A model generated the notes under the pieces. It was not told the origin of the DNA and searched no databases. It saw only the letters and a program-made list of their open reading frames with translations. A stretch of 64,000 nt of DNA from JAMWDF01 sp964645405 (GTDB taxonomy: Bacteria; Ratteibacteria; UBA8468; B48-G9; DSTR01): the NCBI GenBank assembly GCA_964645405.1, contig CAZYCA010000016.1, forward strand, positions 186,001 to 250,000, read 5' to 3'. Position 1 is the first letter of the stretch, and each line of letters starts with the position of its first letter. Shown piece after piece: positions 52,517 to 59,877 of the stretch. The translations under genes and the position numbers were made by a program.

Positions 52517-53482
52517 TTATTCAGCATCAGAATTCGTATCTTTCTTCCGCCAGGCAAAGTAGTCGTTCAGAATGCTTCCGTGGTCAAAAGCCAGTGTGCC
52601 GGGCAGATTCTGCCGGGAAAAGATACCGATGGCTGCAGCATCATCACCGGCTTTCGGGGTGCCAGTGGAAGACGCAGTAAAAACTGTGGCGATGGTGTGA
52701 AATCTGGGGTCGCGGCCTGGTCGGGAATAGGTATGGAACTGCTTCAGATTGGTAAGTTGCAGTCCTGTTTCTTCTCTGGCTTCTCTAACTGCCGCCTCTT
52801 CCAGGCTTTCTCCATAGTCCACAAAACCACCGGGTAGAGCCCAGCCGGCTGGATAGTTTTTCCTTTCCACCAGGACAATCCCTCCTGCCACCTCAATAAT
52901 GATATCCACCGTGGGCAGCGGATTACGAAAGGCTTTGCGGGACAGCTGAGCCAGTAAAGGTTCTGCTGCTTCCAGAAAAGTGTTGAAATCCTGCTCACTC
53001 CAGAGGACGAAAAATAGTTTACTGGGGTAGCTAAAACAGGCGGTGTGTCTGAGTACTTCCTCTACCATGACGGTAGCTACCTGTCCCACAGATACACCTC
53101 CTGCCCCGCAGCCAAGGGCTGGAAAAGCCAGACTGGATATTTTCAGTTTTTCGGCACTTTTTAGGGTATTCTGTGTTGCCAGGCGAATGATTTCCTGGCT
53201 GGAAGTTCCGGAGCTGTCCACGGTAACTGCATGGATAACATAGCGGCAGGCAAGGCTACCGCCTCCTGTTACCGCTACATCTCCCAGGGGTACAGGTGCC
53301 TTTTTTCTTGCTTCCCTTTCTATAATGCTTCCCCCTTTCTTTTTAATAGCAGCTGCAACTCCGCCACCCATTACCATTTTGCCGTTAGCTGCATTGACAA
53401 TGGCTTCTGCTGGCTCAGTACTTATATCCCCCTGTTTAATCTCCCATCTGCTGCTGCCTATGTAAAAGATTGCCCGGTTCAT
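52517..53482 (-). CDS. macro domain-NUDIX hydrolase fusion
   Basis: About 321 residues from the ATG at 53482; an ATG at 53491 overlaps the -10 box and is less likely. The N-terminal macro domain (~13-170, IKQGDISTEPAEAIVNAANG, GGGVAAAIKKKGG, GCGAGGVSVGQVA) resembles ADP-ribose-binding/ADP-ribosyl hydrolases of the O-acetyl-ADP-ribose deacetylase class. The C-terminal NUDIX domain (~190-310) has the box GGFVDYGESLEEAAVREARE...EETGL and resembles ADP-ribose/NAD-type pyrophosphatases. Both act on ADP-ribose chemistry, so the fusion could release ADP-ribose and then split it to AMP and ribose 5-phosphate. This pairing is inferred; substrates are not shown. Confidence 0.85.
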   Translation of the reverse strand: MNRAIFYIGSSRWEIKQGDISTEPAEAIVNAANGKMVMGGGVAAAIKKKGGSIIEREARKKAPVPLGDVAVTGGGSLACRYVIHAVTVDSSGTSSQEIIRLATQNTLKSAEKLKISSLAFPALGCGAGGVSVGQVATVMVEEVLRHTACFSYPSKLFFVLWSEQDFNTFLEAAEPLLAQLSRKAFRNPLPTVDIIIEVAGGIVLVERKNYPAGWALPGGFVDYGESLEEAAVREAREETGLQLTNLKQFHTYSRPGRDPRFHTIATVFTASSTGTPKAGDDAAAIGIFSRQNLPGTLAFDHGSILNDYFAWRKKDTNSDAE

Positions 53483-53489
53483 AGATTTC

Positions 53490-53519
53490 ATTATAAGCGC
53501 AATTTCATTTTTCAGTCAA
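53490..53519 (-). promoter_or_regulatory. candidate promoter for macro-NUDIX, leaderless
   Basis: TTGACT (53519-53514), 18-base spacer, perfect TATAAT (53495-53490). The ATG at 53482 is 7 bases after the -10 box, the expected transcription start. Confidence 0.6.
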
Positions 53520-53539
53520 AAAGGTTAACTATTCAGAGT

Positions 53540-53938
53540 TTAAAAACCAGCGAGGAATTTCACCCAGACCTGACGTACTCTGGGACCATCAAATTCACAG
53601 AGAAAAATTCCCTGCCAGCTACCCAGTGTCAGGTTACCACCTGTAACCGGAACCAGGACAGAATGTCCTACCAGGGAAGAGGCTATATGGGCATCCGAGT
53701 TACCCTCACTGTGGCTGTATCTGGCGTTTTCCGGGGCTAATTTCCCTAAAGCAGTCAAAATATCATCACTGACAGAAGGGTCAGCGTTTTCATTGATGGT
53801 AAGCCCGCAGGTAGTGTGAGGGACGAACACCAGGCAACAGCCATCTTTAAAACCACTATTTTCTATGCTTTTCCCTATCAGGGGGGTGATGTCTACCATC
53901 TCCCGGCGTCTGGTGGTTATTACGGTGAATTTTTCCAT
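53540..53938 (-). CDS. YjbQ-family protein (UPF0047)
   Basis: A 132-residue single-domain protein; the family has been reported to have thiamin-phosphate synthase activity, but its main role is unsettled. Visible family blocks: VFVPHTTCGLTINENADP, the DAHIASSLVG block and GTWQGIFLCEFDGPR (here GSWQGIFLCEFDGPR). It starts 3 bases after the M18 aminopeptidase stop, so the two are probably co-transcribed. Confidence 0.9.
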   Translation of the reverse strand: MEKFTVITTRRREMVDITPLIGKSIENSGFKDGCCLVFVPHTTCGLTINENADPSVSDDILTALGKLAPENARYSHSEGNSDAHIASSLVGHSVLVPVTGGNLTLGSWQGIFLCEFDGPRVRQVWVKFLAGF

Positions 53939-53941
53939 ATT

Positions 53942-55306
53942 TCATCCTTCTTGATAAAAGGCAGTGTATGCCTGGAAAGCGCTATAAATATCTGCCTTAC
54001 TGGTCACCTCAAATGGTGCATGCATAGAAAGGACCGGTACCCCGCAGTCCGCGGTATCTATGTTAAGGCGGGCAAAATAGGTGCTGATAGTTCCCCCGCC
54101 GCCCTGCTCTACTTTGCCCATTTCTCCTGGCTGCCAGGAAATCTGATTTTTGTCAAAGATATGCCGGAGATAAGCCAGATACTCAGCTGTGGGTTCTACA
54201 CTGCCGGCTTTACCTCTACCTCCTATTGTCCTTTCCAGTACCACCCCACATCCCAGGCGCGCAGCATTACGGGGGTCGTAAGCATCACGGTAGTTTGGGT
54301 CCAGGGCGGTTGCCACATCAGCAGAAATTGCTCTGGAATTCTGGAAGAAAAGTCTTTTCTCCCTGCTGCTTCCTCCTTCTTTTTCCAGAAGTTCTTCCAG
54401 AAAAAACTGAAAGAAAGAAGACTGAGCGGAAGTGGCTCCATAGCTACCAATTTCTTCCTGGTCTGTAAGAATGCAGAAAGCACTCCTTGGGATTTGACTC
54501 AGACCGAGTAAAGCAAAAAATGCCGTGTAAGCACATACCCTGTCATCCTGGCCATAACCAGCAAGCATACTTCTGTCAAACCCCACGTCTCTTGCTGGTC
54601 CGGATGGTACAACCTCAAATTCGCTGCTGATAAAGTCTTCTTCCTGAATACCCCAGTGTTCCTTTAGCCAGCGCAAAAGGAAATTTTTAACCGGTTCCTT
54701 CTCTTCTCTGGAATCTGGTATACTACCAACCAAAAGGTTCAGATTCTCTCCGGGGAAACCCTCCTCAATGGTTTTTTTCATCTGGTCTTTAGCCAGGTGC
54801 GGCAGAAGGTCAGTGATTGTGAATACAGGGTCACCTGGTTTTTCGCCAAGACAGACCTCTTTTTTCTCTCCGTTTTTCAGGACAATGGTCCCATAAACAG
54901 ATAACGGTATACTTAACCACTGGTACTTTTTTATGCCTCCGTAATAACAGGTCTTAAAAAAGGCAAGGTTTTCCTCCTCATAAAGGGGAATTGTTTTCAA
55001 ATCCAGCCGGGGGGAATCAATATGAGCAGCAATGATGCGGCTGCCAGAAATCAAAGGGTGGCTGCCCACCTGACACAGAAAAAGCTGTTTGTTCCTGTTC
55101 ACCTGGTAGACTTTATCACCGCATCTTAACTGCTGGTAATCCTCCAGTCGCCTGTAGCCAGATTCCTCAGCGGCTTTCACACAGGCCTGGAGGAATTTTC
55201 TTACGGTTTTATTTTCACTCAGAAAACTTTTATACCGGTCGCAAAATTCCAGAGCTTTGTTTTTACCTTCCTGGTTCCATTTAAGCCAGGTACTTTGCCT
55301 TTCCAT
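53942..55306 (-). CDS. M18-family metalloaminopeptidase
   Basis: Zinc aminopeptidase of the aspartyl-aminopeptidase/ApeB group, 454 residues from the ATG at 55306. That ATG has GGAG five to ten bases upstream and lies downstream of the promoter; the ATG at 55345 lies upstream of the likely transcript start. Metal-site residues appear in AAHIDSPRLDLK, DDRVCAYTA, TDQEEIGSYGA and the C-terminal MHAPFEVTSKAD. The substrate preference is not certain. A TTGACT-17-TATAAT promoter precedes it. Confidence 0.93.
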   Translation of the reverse strand: MERQSTWLKWNQEGKNKALEFCDRYKSFLSENKTVRKFLQACVKAAEESGYRRLEDYQQLRCGDKVYQVNRNKQLFLCQVGSHPLISGSRIIAAHIDSPRLDLKTIPLYEEENLAFFKTCYYGGIKKYQWLSIPLSVYGTIVLKNGEKKEVCLGEKPGDPVFTITDLLPHLAKDQMKKTIEEGFPGENLNLLVGSIPDSREEKEPVKNFLLRWLKEHWGIQEEDFISSEFEVVPSGPARDVGFDRSMLAGYGQDDRVCAYTAFFALLGLSQIPRSAFCILTDQEEIGSYGATSAQSSFFQFFLEELLEKEGGSSREKRLFFQNSRAISADVATALDPNYRDAYDPRNAARLGCGVVLERTIGGRGKAGSVEPTAEYLAYLRHIFDKNQISWQPGEMGKVEQGGGGTISTYFARLNIDTADCGVPVLSMHAPFEVTSKADIYSAFQAYTAFYQEG

Positions 55307-55333
55307 TTTTTTCTCCGTTTTTATATTCCCTTT

Positions 55334-55362
55334 ATTATAGGGCATACAGTTTTTCCAGTCAA
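55334..55362 (-). promoter_or_regulatory. candidate promoter for the M18 aminopeptidase
   Basis: TTGACT (55362-55357), 17-base spacer, perfect TATAAT (55339-55334), about 27 bases before the chosen ATG. Confidence 0.7.
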
Positions 55363-55506
55363 AGAAGGCAGGCTCTCACTTTTTCGGAATCTTAGGATTA
55401 TTCCACAGCTTTACCGCATACTGCCCCCTGGGATGCCTTTTCTTTCCTCCCGGGGAGTTTTTGCAGGACAGTGCAAAAAAGAAGGATTCTGGCTCTCTTT
55501 GTTAAT

Positions 55507-55536
55507 AAGTTCTGAAGTTCCAAAGTTATGAAATTC
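55507..55536. repeat. AAGTT-rich dispersed repeat, copy C
   Basis: AAGTTCTGAAGTTCCAAAGT followed by TATGAAATTC, in the gap between the HEAT-repeat gene and the aminopeptidase promoter. It shares AAGTTCTGAAGTT with copy A and GAAGTTCCAAAGTTA with copy D. Confidence 0.5.
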
Positions 55537-55582
55537 TACAGAAATCTGCTCTTGCCAGGTCTTTCCGTTAAAAGTCTGGATT

Positions 55583-56710
55583 TCAGGGCCAGAAGGAGTA
55601 ACGCGCAGCATTTCTTTCCCACCACAGATACCAGGAACTGATATCTTTCCCCAAATCGACACCGGTAAGATTTATCAGCACTTTAGAGGCGGCTTTTCGC
55701 ACCAGTAAATTTCTTTCCTGAACTAAAGGGATAAGGGAACCTGCTGCCCGGGTATCCTTCAACCTGCCTAATGCCCTGATAGCCTGCAGTTTAACCTCTG
55801 CATCCTTGTCCCGGAGAAGACAAACAAGTGGTTCGGTAGCTCTCTGGTCGCCCAGCCTTCCAAGAGCCCAGGCAGCAGAAGCTCTGACCAGAAAGTGGCT
55901 GTCATTGAGGGAATCAATAAGGCAGGGTACAGCCTGGGTATCACCCAGCCGGCCCAGAGCCAGCGCTACCTGCCACCTGACTGCCTCCTGTTTATCTTTC
56001 AGATATTCTAACAGAAAGGGAACAACCACGTCTTCTCCAATCTGTCCTAAAGACCTGATTGCTGCTACCCTGACAGCAGTAGATTTATCTCCCAAAAGTG
56101 GCAACAAAAATTCTATGGCTTTTGGATAACCAAGTTTTCCCAGAGCTGCTGCAGCCTGTTCTCTTACAGAGGCTTCTTTATCAGCAGTAGCCTTCATCAG
56201 TGCTTCCAGCGCCTGGTCACATCTCATGCTACCTAAAGTTGCGGCGGCGTTAGCTCTTAACCGGGTACTGGAATCCTGAAGTAATTTGATAAAAGTTTCT
56301 GTACAACGGCTATCTTTAAGCTTGAGCAAAAGATGTCCTAAGGTTACTCTTTCCTTCTCCCCGGCGTTTTCCAGAGCCGATTGCAACGGTTCTACCGCCC
56401 GGGAACCCATTTTTTCCAGGATGCGACTGGCTATTCTTGACGGGGAACTTACAACACCGGTGGTCAGCCGTACAGGCGTTTCACAGGAAAGGCACTTGAT
56501 TAAAAGAGGGATAGCCTCTGCGGGCACCACAGAAAGTCTGCTGATTTTATCAGCAGCTTCAGCCATAACGAAAGGGTCAGGAGAATTTAACTGTACCAGC
56601 AGAGATTTATCCCGGGCAGCGGAAAAATTTTTGGGTGCTACATTATTTCCTCCGCAGGTGTAATGAACAGAACAGAAAAGAATAAGAAGACTGAGTAATC
56701 CTGATTTCAT
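55583..56710 (-). CDS. exported HEAT-repeat protein
   Basis: The 375-residue protein has a signal peptide (LLSLLILFCSVHYTCGG; a cysteine at the end might be a lipoprotein site, but the lipobox is poor). The rest consists of about eight to nine PBS/HEAT-like repeats of ~31 residues, each with the pattern VR--AA-ALG-LGD--A---L, for example VRASAAWALGRLGD and VRWQVALALGRLGD. Such solenoids bind proteins, often in the periplasm. The sequence does not suggest a partner. The gene lies 24 bases after the nitroreductase gene. Confidence 0.85.
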   Translation of the reverse strand: MKSGLLSLLILFCSVHYTCGGNNVAPKNFSAARDKSLLVQLNSPDPFVMAEAADKISRLSVVPAEAIPLLIKCLSCETPVRLTTGVVSSPSRIASRILEKMGSRAVEPLQSALENAGEKERVTLGHLLLKLKDSRCTETFIKLLQDSSTRLRANAAATLGSMRCDQALEALMKATADKEASVREQAAAALGKLGYPKAIEFLLPLLGDKSTAVRVAAIRSLGQIGEDVVVPFLLEYLKDKQEAVRWQVALALGRLGDTQAVPCLIDSLNDSHFLVRASAAWALGRLGDQRATEPLVCLLRDKDAEVKLQAIRALGRLKDTRAAGSLIPLVQERNLLVRKAASKVLINLTGVDLGKDISSWYLWWERNAARYSFWP

Positions 56711-56734
56711 GGCTCCTTCTCCTTTTCAGTTTTC

Positions 56735-57226
56735 TTACCATTTTTCCCAGTGGAGAACTTCTTCCAGTGGCCTTTTGGAAGGAAGAGGTTTCTCCGCAGG
56801 ATACCCTAAAGCTACCAGACTTACCAGACGGTAGTTCTCAGGCACCCCTAAGAGACGGCGTATTTGTTCTGCATAGGGCTTTTTGTCTCCAGCCACCCAG
56901 CAGCTTCCCAGTCCGCAGGCCTGGGCTGCTATCAGTATATTTTCTGTTGCCGCGCTTCCATCCTCCAGGTAATACTTCGTTTCCTGGCAGAATACAGCGA
57001 TACAGACAGGTGCCTGAGCGATGAACTTGCCATAATCAGTCAGTTGAGCAATGTTTTTTCTGGTTTCGCCTTCAGTTACCACTATGAATTCCCAGGGCTG
57101 TAAATTTCTGGCTGTGGCTGCTAATCTTCCACAGTCAATGATGTCGGCGAGAATCTCTTTTGGTACGGGTCTGCTTTGAAATAACCTGATACTTCGACGC
57201 TGTTTCAGGGCTTTTAAAGCGTCCAT
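56735..57226 (-). CDS. nitroreductase-family flavoprotein
   Basis: A 163-residue FMN-dependent nitroreductase-like protein. I use the ATG at 57226, which follows a strong GGAGG, not the upstream extension (57325) that overlaps cobO. Blocks: ALKQRRSIRLF, TARNLQPWEFIVV, the GLGSCWVAG FMN-region motif and the C-terminal KRPLEEVLHWEKW. Relatives reduce nitro compounds, quinones or flavins. BluB is a relative in B12 synthesis, but the BluB-specific blocks are not evident despite the nearby cobO. Confidence 0.85.
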   Translation of the reverse strand: MDALKALKQRRSIRLFQSRPVPKEILADIIDCGRLAATARNLQPWEFIVVTEGETRKNIAQLTDYGKFIAQAPVCIAVFCQETKYYLEDGSAATENILIAAQACGLGSCWVAGDKKPYAEQIRRLLGVPENYRLVSLVALGYPAEKPLPSKRPLEEVLHWEKW

Positions 57227-57314
57227 ATCCTGCCTCCTTTTTTCCTGTAAAGTAGCGGTTCTGTCTGTTAGGAAAGCTTTTGCGAACGCCCATAAAACCT
57301 CCTTATGCTCATTT

Positions 57315-57845
57315 TTAAAATTCAATTCCCTTTCTTGCTTTGATTCCGGGAAAAGGATGCTTCAAGGCTTTTATTTCACTAATCAGCTGTGCCTTCTCTG
57401 CTATTTCAGGTGGCAGTGGTCTTCCGGTGAGAACCAGTTCGCAATTTTCATCCTTATTCTCCAGAAAAAGTATAAGTTTCTCCTCAGGGAGGAAACCATC
57501 CCGGAGAGCAATTAGAATTTCGTCCAGGACAACAAGGTCAAATTTCTCTTTCTTGATTATTTGCTGGACTTTCTCCCAGGCTTTCGGAAAACTGCGGTAA
57601 AGGGCATCTGACTGTATTTTGCTATACTTTCCAAAAGCAGGATGTCCGGGGAAGGGATGATAAACCTTAATGTTTCTAATTTTTTTAAGAACAGTTACCT
57701 CACCGGTTCTGGCTGGTTTAAAAAAGCGGAAAAATCCTACCCTCAGACCATGGGCTGCTGCCCTGAGTGCCAGACCGCAGGCCGCAGTGGTTTTTCCTTT
57801 GCCATCACCTGTATAAACCTGGACAAGACCGGGTTTTATACCCAT
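57315..57845 (-). CDS. cobO: cob(I)yrinic acid a,c-diamide adenosyltransferase (CobO/BtuR type)
   Basis: Makes the adenosyl-cobalt bond with ATP. The 176-residue protein has the P-loop GDGKGKTTAACGLALRA, the DLVVLDEILIALRDG Walker-B-like block and LTGRPLPPEI near the end. No other cobalamin genes are in the window, so this may support salvage. It overlaps the Gfo/Idh gene by 10 bases. Confidence 0.9.
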   Translation of the reverse strand: MGIKPGLVQVYTGDGKGKTTAACGLALRAAAHGLRVGFFRFFKPARTGEVTVLKKIRNIKVYHPFPGHPAFGKYSKIQSDALYRSFPKAWEKVQQIIKKEKFDLVVLDEILIALRDGFLPEEKLILFLENKDENCELVLTGRPLPPEIAEKAQLISEIKALKHPFPGIKARKGIEF

Positions 57846-58924
57846 CTTCCAGCTTTAAAACTCACGGGACGGTTTATCCTGGCTGATTTGTATATTCCCT
57901 CAATAATTCTCACTACAGAGACAATTTCCTCTTTAGTAGTAATAGGCTCCTTATCCTTACGGATGCAGTCCAGGAAATGGTTAATTTCCTCCTGGAAGAC
58001 ATCAGCTTCAGGCACTACAGGTGTGCTATCAGTAAGATGTCCTTTTAACCGGGAGAAAATCTTAAGGGGATTGTCAGGTTTTGCCGGGTCAGGCATCTGG
58101 GCACCGGCTTTCTTTCCAAGAATAATCGTGTAGGATTGAGGAGCCAGGTGACCGGCCCAGGAAGCTTCTACAAACAGGCAGATACCGCCAGATAATTTGA
58201 CAAAAGCACTTGCCATATCCTCTACATCCAGTATCCCACTTGATTTATCTCCAATGCGGGTTTCTGACGGTGGCCAGCCACCATCTACTGCCTGGTCGCG
58301 GAAATGATGGAAGGTAGCAGCCAGTATTTTTTCTGGTTGTGGTGCACCCAGAAGGTGGATAACAAAGTCCAGAACATGAACTCCTATATCCATCATTGGA
58401 CCGCCACCAGCCAGTTTTTTGTCTGTAAACCAGGTTCCTAAACCAGGGATACCCTGTCTTCTTAAATAACCTGTCCTGGCATAGTACATTTCCCCGAACT
58501 CACCTGCTCTGATGAGGCTGCGCAAGACCTTAGCTTCGCCGGAAAACCGTCTGGGAAAAGCTGCCATGAATTTGCAGCCGCTACTGGTTACAGCTTTGAA
58601 AATAGCTTGCGCCTCGCTATCCTTGAGACAGACCGGTTTTTCGCACAGCACATGCTTTCCAGCCTTCAGTGCTGCCATGGACTGACTGGCATGAAAGGCA
58701 TTTGGTGAACAGATGCTTACCGCGTCCACCGGTTCGTTCAGAACATCCTGCCAGTCTGTCACTGCTTTGGGAATCTTGAATTTATCTGCTACATAACGGA
58801 GTTTTTCCTTATTAATGTCAGCGATAATCGTGACCTCCACGTCTCCAGCCTTTTGATAGCAGGGAATATGAGCCATCTGGGCAATACCACCAGCTCCAAT
58901 TACCCCGACCTTTATCTTAGCCAT
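57836..58924 (-). CDS. Gfo/Idh/MocA-family oxidoreductase
   Basis: A 362-residue NAD(P)-dependent dehydrogenase. N-terminal Rossmann fold with VGVIGAGGIAQMAHIPCY, DAVSICSPNAFHA and the catalytic-Lys motif HVLCEKPVCL; C-terminal alpha/beta domain with GGPMMDIGVHVLDFVIHLLG. Family members oxidise sugars, inositols or sugar acids. The substrate is not evident. Promoter TTGACG-17-TATCCT lies upstream. Confidence 0.88.
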   Translation of the reverse strand: MAKIKVGVIGAGGIAQMAHIPCYQKAGDVEVTIIADINKEKLRYVADKFKIPKAVTDWQDVLNEPVDAVSICSPNAFHASQSMAALKAGKHVLCEKPVCLKDSEAQAIFKAVTSSGCKFMAAFPRRFSGEAKVLRSLIRAGEFGEMYYARTGYLRRQGIPGLGTWFTDKKLAGGGPMMDIGVHVLDFVIHLLGAPQPEKILAATFHHFRDQAVDGGWPPSETRIGDKSSGILDVEDMASAFVKLSGGICLFVEASWAGHLAPQSYTIILGKKAGAQMPDPAKPDNPLKIFSRLKGHLTDSTPVVPEADVFQEEINHFLDCIRKDKEPITTKEEIVSVVRIIEGIYKSARINRPVSFKAGRWV

Positions 58925-58970
58925 TTTTCCCCCTGTTGTGTGGTTAATTCTTAGCTTCAGGACTTACCAG

Positions 58971-58999
58971 AGGATAACTTTTTCTCTCTCTAACGTCAA
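58971..58999 (-). promoter_or_regulatory. candidate promoter for the Gfo/Idh-cobO-nitroreductase unit
   Basis: TTGACG (58999-58994), 17-base spacer, TATCCT (58976-58971). The -10 match is 4 of 6. Confidence 0.45.
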
Positions 59000-59027
59000 A
59001 TTTTTTCCTGCAGGACAGAATCAGTTT

Positions 59028-59033
59028 TATAAT
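59028..59033 (+). promoter_or_regulatory. -10 box of nfo, leaderless start
   Basis: A perfect TATAAT 7 bases before the nfo ATG at 59041, which is the expected transcription start. The -35 region (TTCCTG at 59005) is weak, and no ribosome site is visible. Confidence 0.45.
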
Positions 59034-59040
59034 TAATGCT

Positions 59041-59877
59041 ATGATTGTCGGAGCACATGTCTGGATTGGTGAAGGATTGCAGCAGGCAATAAGATTAGCC
59101 TGCCAGTTGCACTGCCAGTGTTTACAGATTTTCCTTCATAATCCCCGCTGCTGGCAGGTGAAAAAACGCAGTGACCAGCAACTGCTGAGTTTTAAAAAAG
59201 AACTGGCAGAAAGAAAACTTTTCCCTTTAATAATTCATATGCCGTATCTGATAAATCTCTGCTCTTCTGAAGCTGTAGTAAGAAAACTTTCCCTGCGACG
59301 GATGGCTCTGGAAATAAAGGAGGCAGAAACTATAGGTGCCAGCGGTTATGTTATCCATCCAGGAAGCTATGGAGAAAGCGGATTTTCTCCTGGCTGGAAA
59401 AGGCTGGTATCCAATCTGAAGTATTTTTCTCAAACTCCAGTAAAGATACTGCTGGAAAATACCAGCGGCCAGAAACGGACTCTGGGTAGCTGCTGGACAC
59501 ATTTTGAAAGTATCAAGGATAAAATAAGTAATGTCGGATTTTGCCTGGATACGGCTCACGCCTGGGCAGCGGGTTATCAGTTGAGTTGTAAAGAAGGTTT
59601 TGAATCTATGATGGCAGAGATTGAAAAAACTATCGGTTTGCAGTATATTAATCTTATTCACGCTAATGGGTCGGCAGCAGGCTGTGGTTCCCATCTTGAC
59701 CGCCATGAATCACTGTACCGGGGGCGGTTGGGACTGGAAGTTTTTCACTGGCTGGCAGCAGAGAAAAAGCTGGGAAGACTTCCTTTTATTATTGAGACAC
59801 CCAGACGCTCGCTGGCTGAAGACAAAAGAAACCTGAGGATTTTAAGAACAATAGGGGGAAAATATGAACGTTTCTGA
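59041..59877 (+). CDS. nfo: endonuclease IV
   Basis: AP endonuclease with three zinc ions, repairing abasic sites. All nine expected ligands can be seen in the 278-residue protein: His in IIHMPYLINL, VIHPGSYGE, Glu in ENTSG, Asp and His in LDTAHAWAAGY, His in LIHANGS, Asp and His in LDRHESL and Glu in IIETPRRS. The usual HLND motif reads HANG, a small difference near the metal site. It overlaps leuS by 14 bases. Confidence 0.95.
   Translation: MIVGAHVWIGEGLQQAIRLACQLHCQCLQIFLHNPRCWQVKKRSDQQLLSFKKELAERKLFPLIIHMPYLINLCSSEAVVRKLSLRRMALEIKEAETIGASGYVIHPGSYGESGFSPGWKRLVSNLKYFSQTPVKILLENTSGQKRTLGSCWTHFESIKDKISNVGFCLDTAHAWAAGYQLSCKEGFESMMAEIEKTIGLQYINLIHANGSAAGCGSHLDRHESLYRGRLGLEVFHWLAAEKKLGRLPFIIETPRRSLAEDKRNLRILRTIGGKYERF

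Noticed and set aside
52486..55536. AAGTT repeats as a CRISPR array
   Set aside because: The copies are far apart, uneven in length and not separated by regular spacers; no cas genes are present.
56735..57226. Nitroreductase as BluB of B12 synthesis
   Set aside because: It lies near cobO, but the sequence is that of ordinary small nitroreductases, and no other lower-ligand genes are present.
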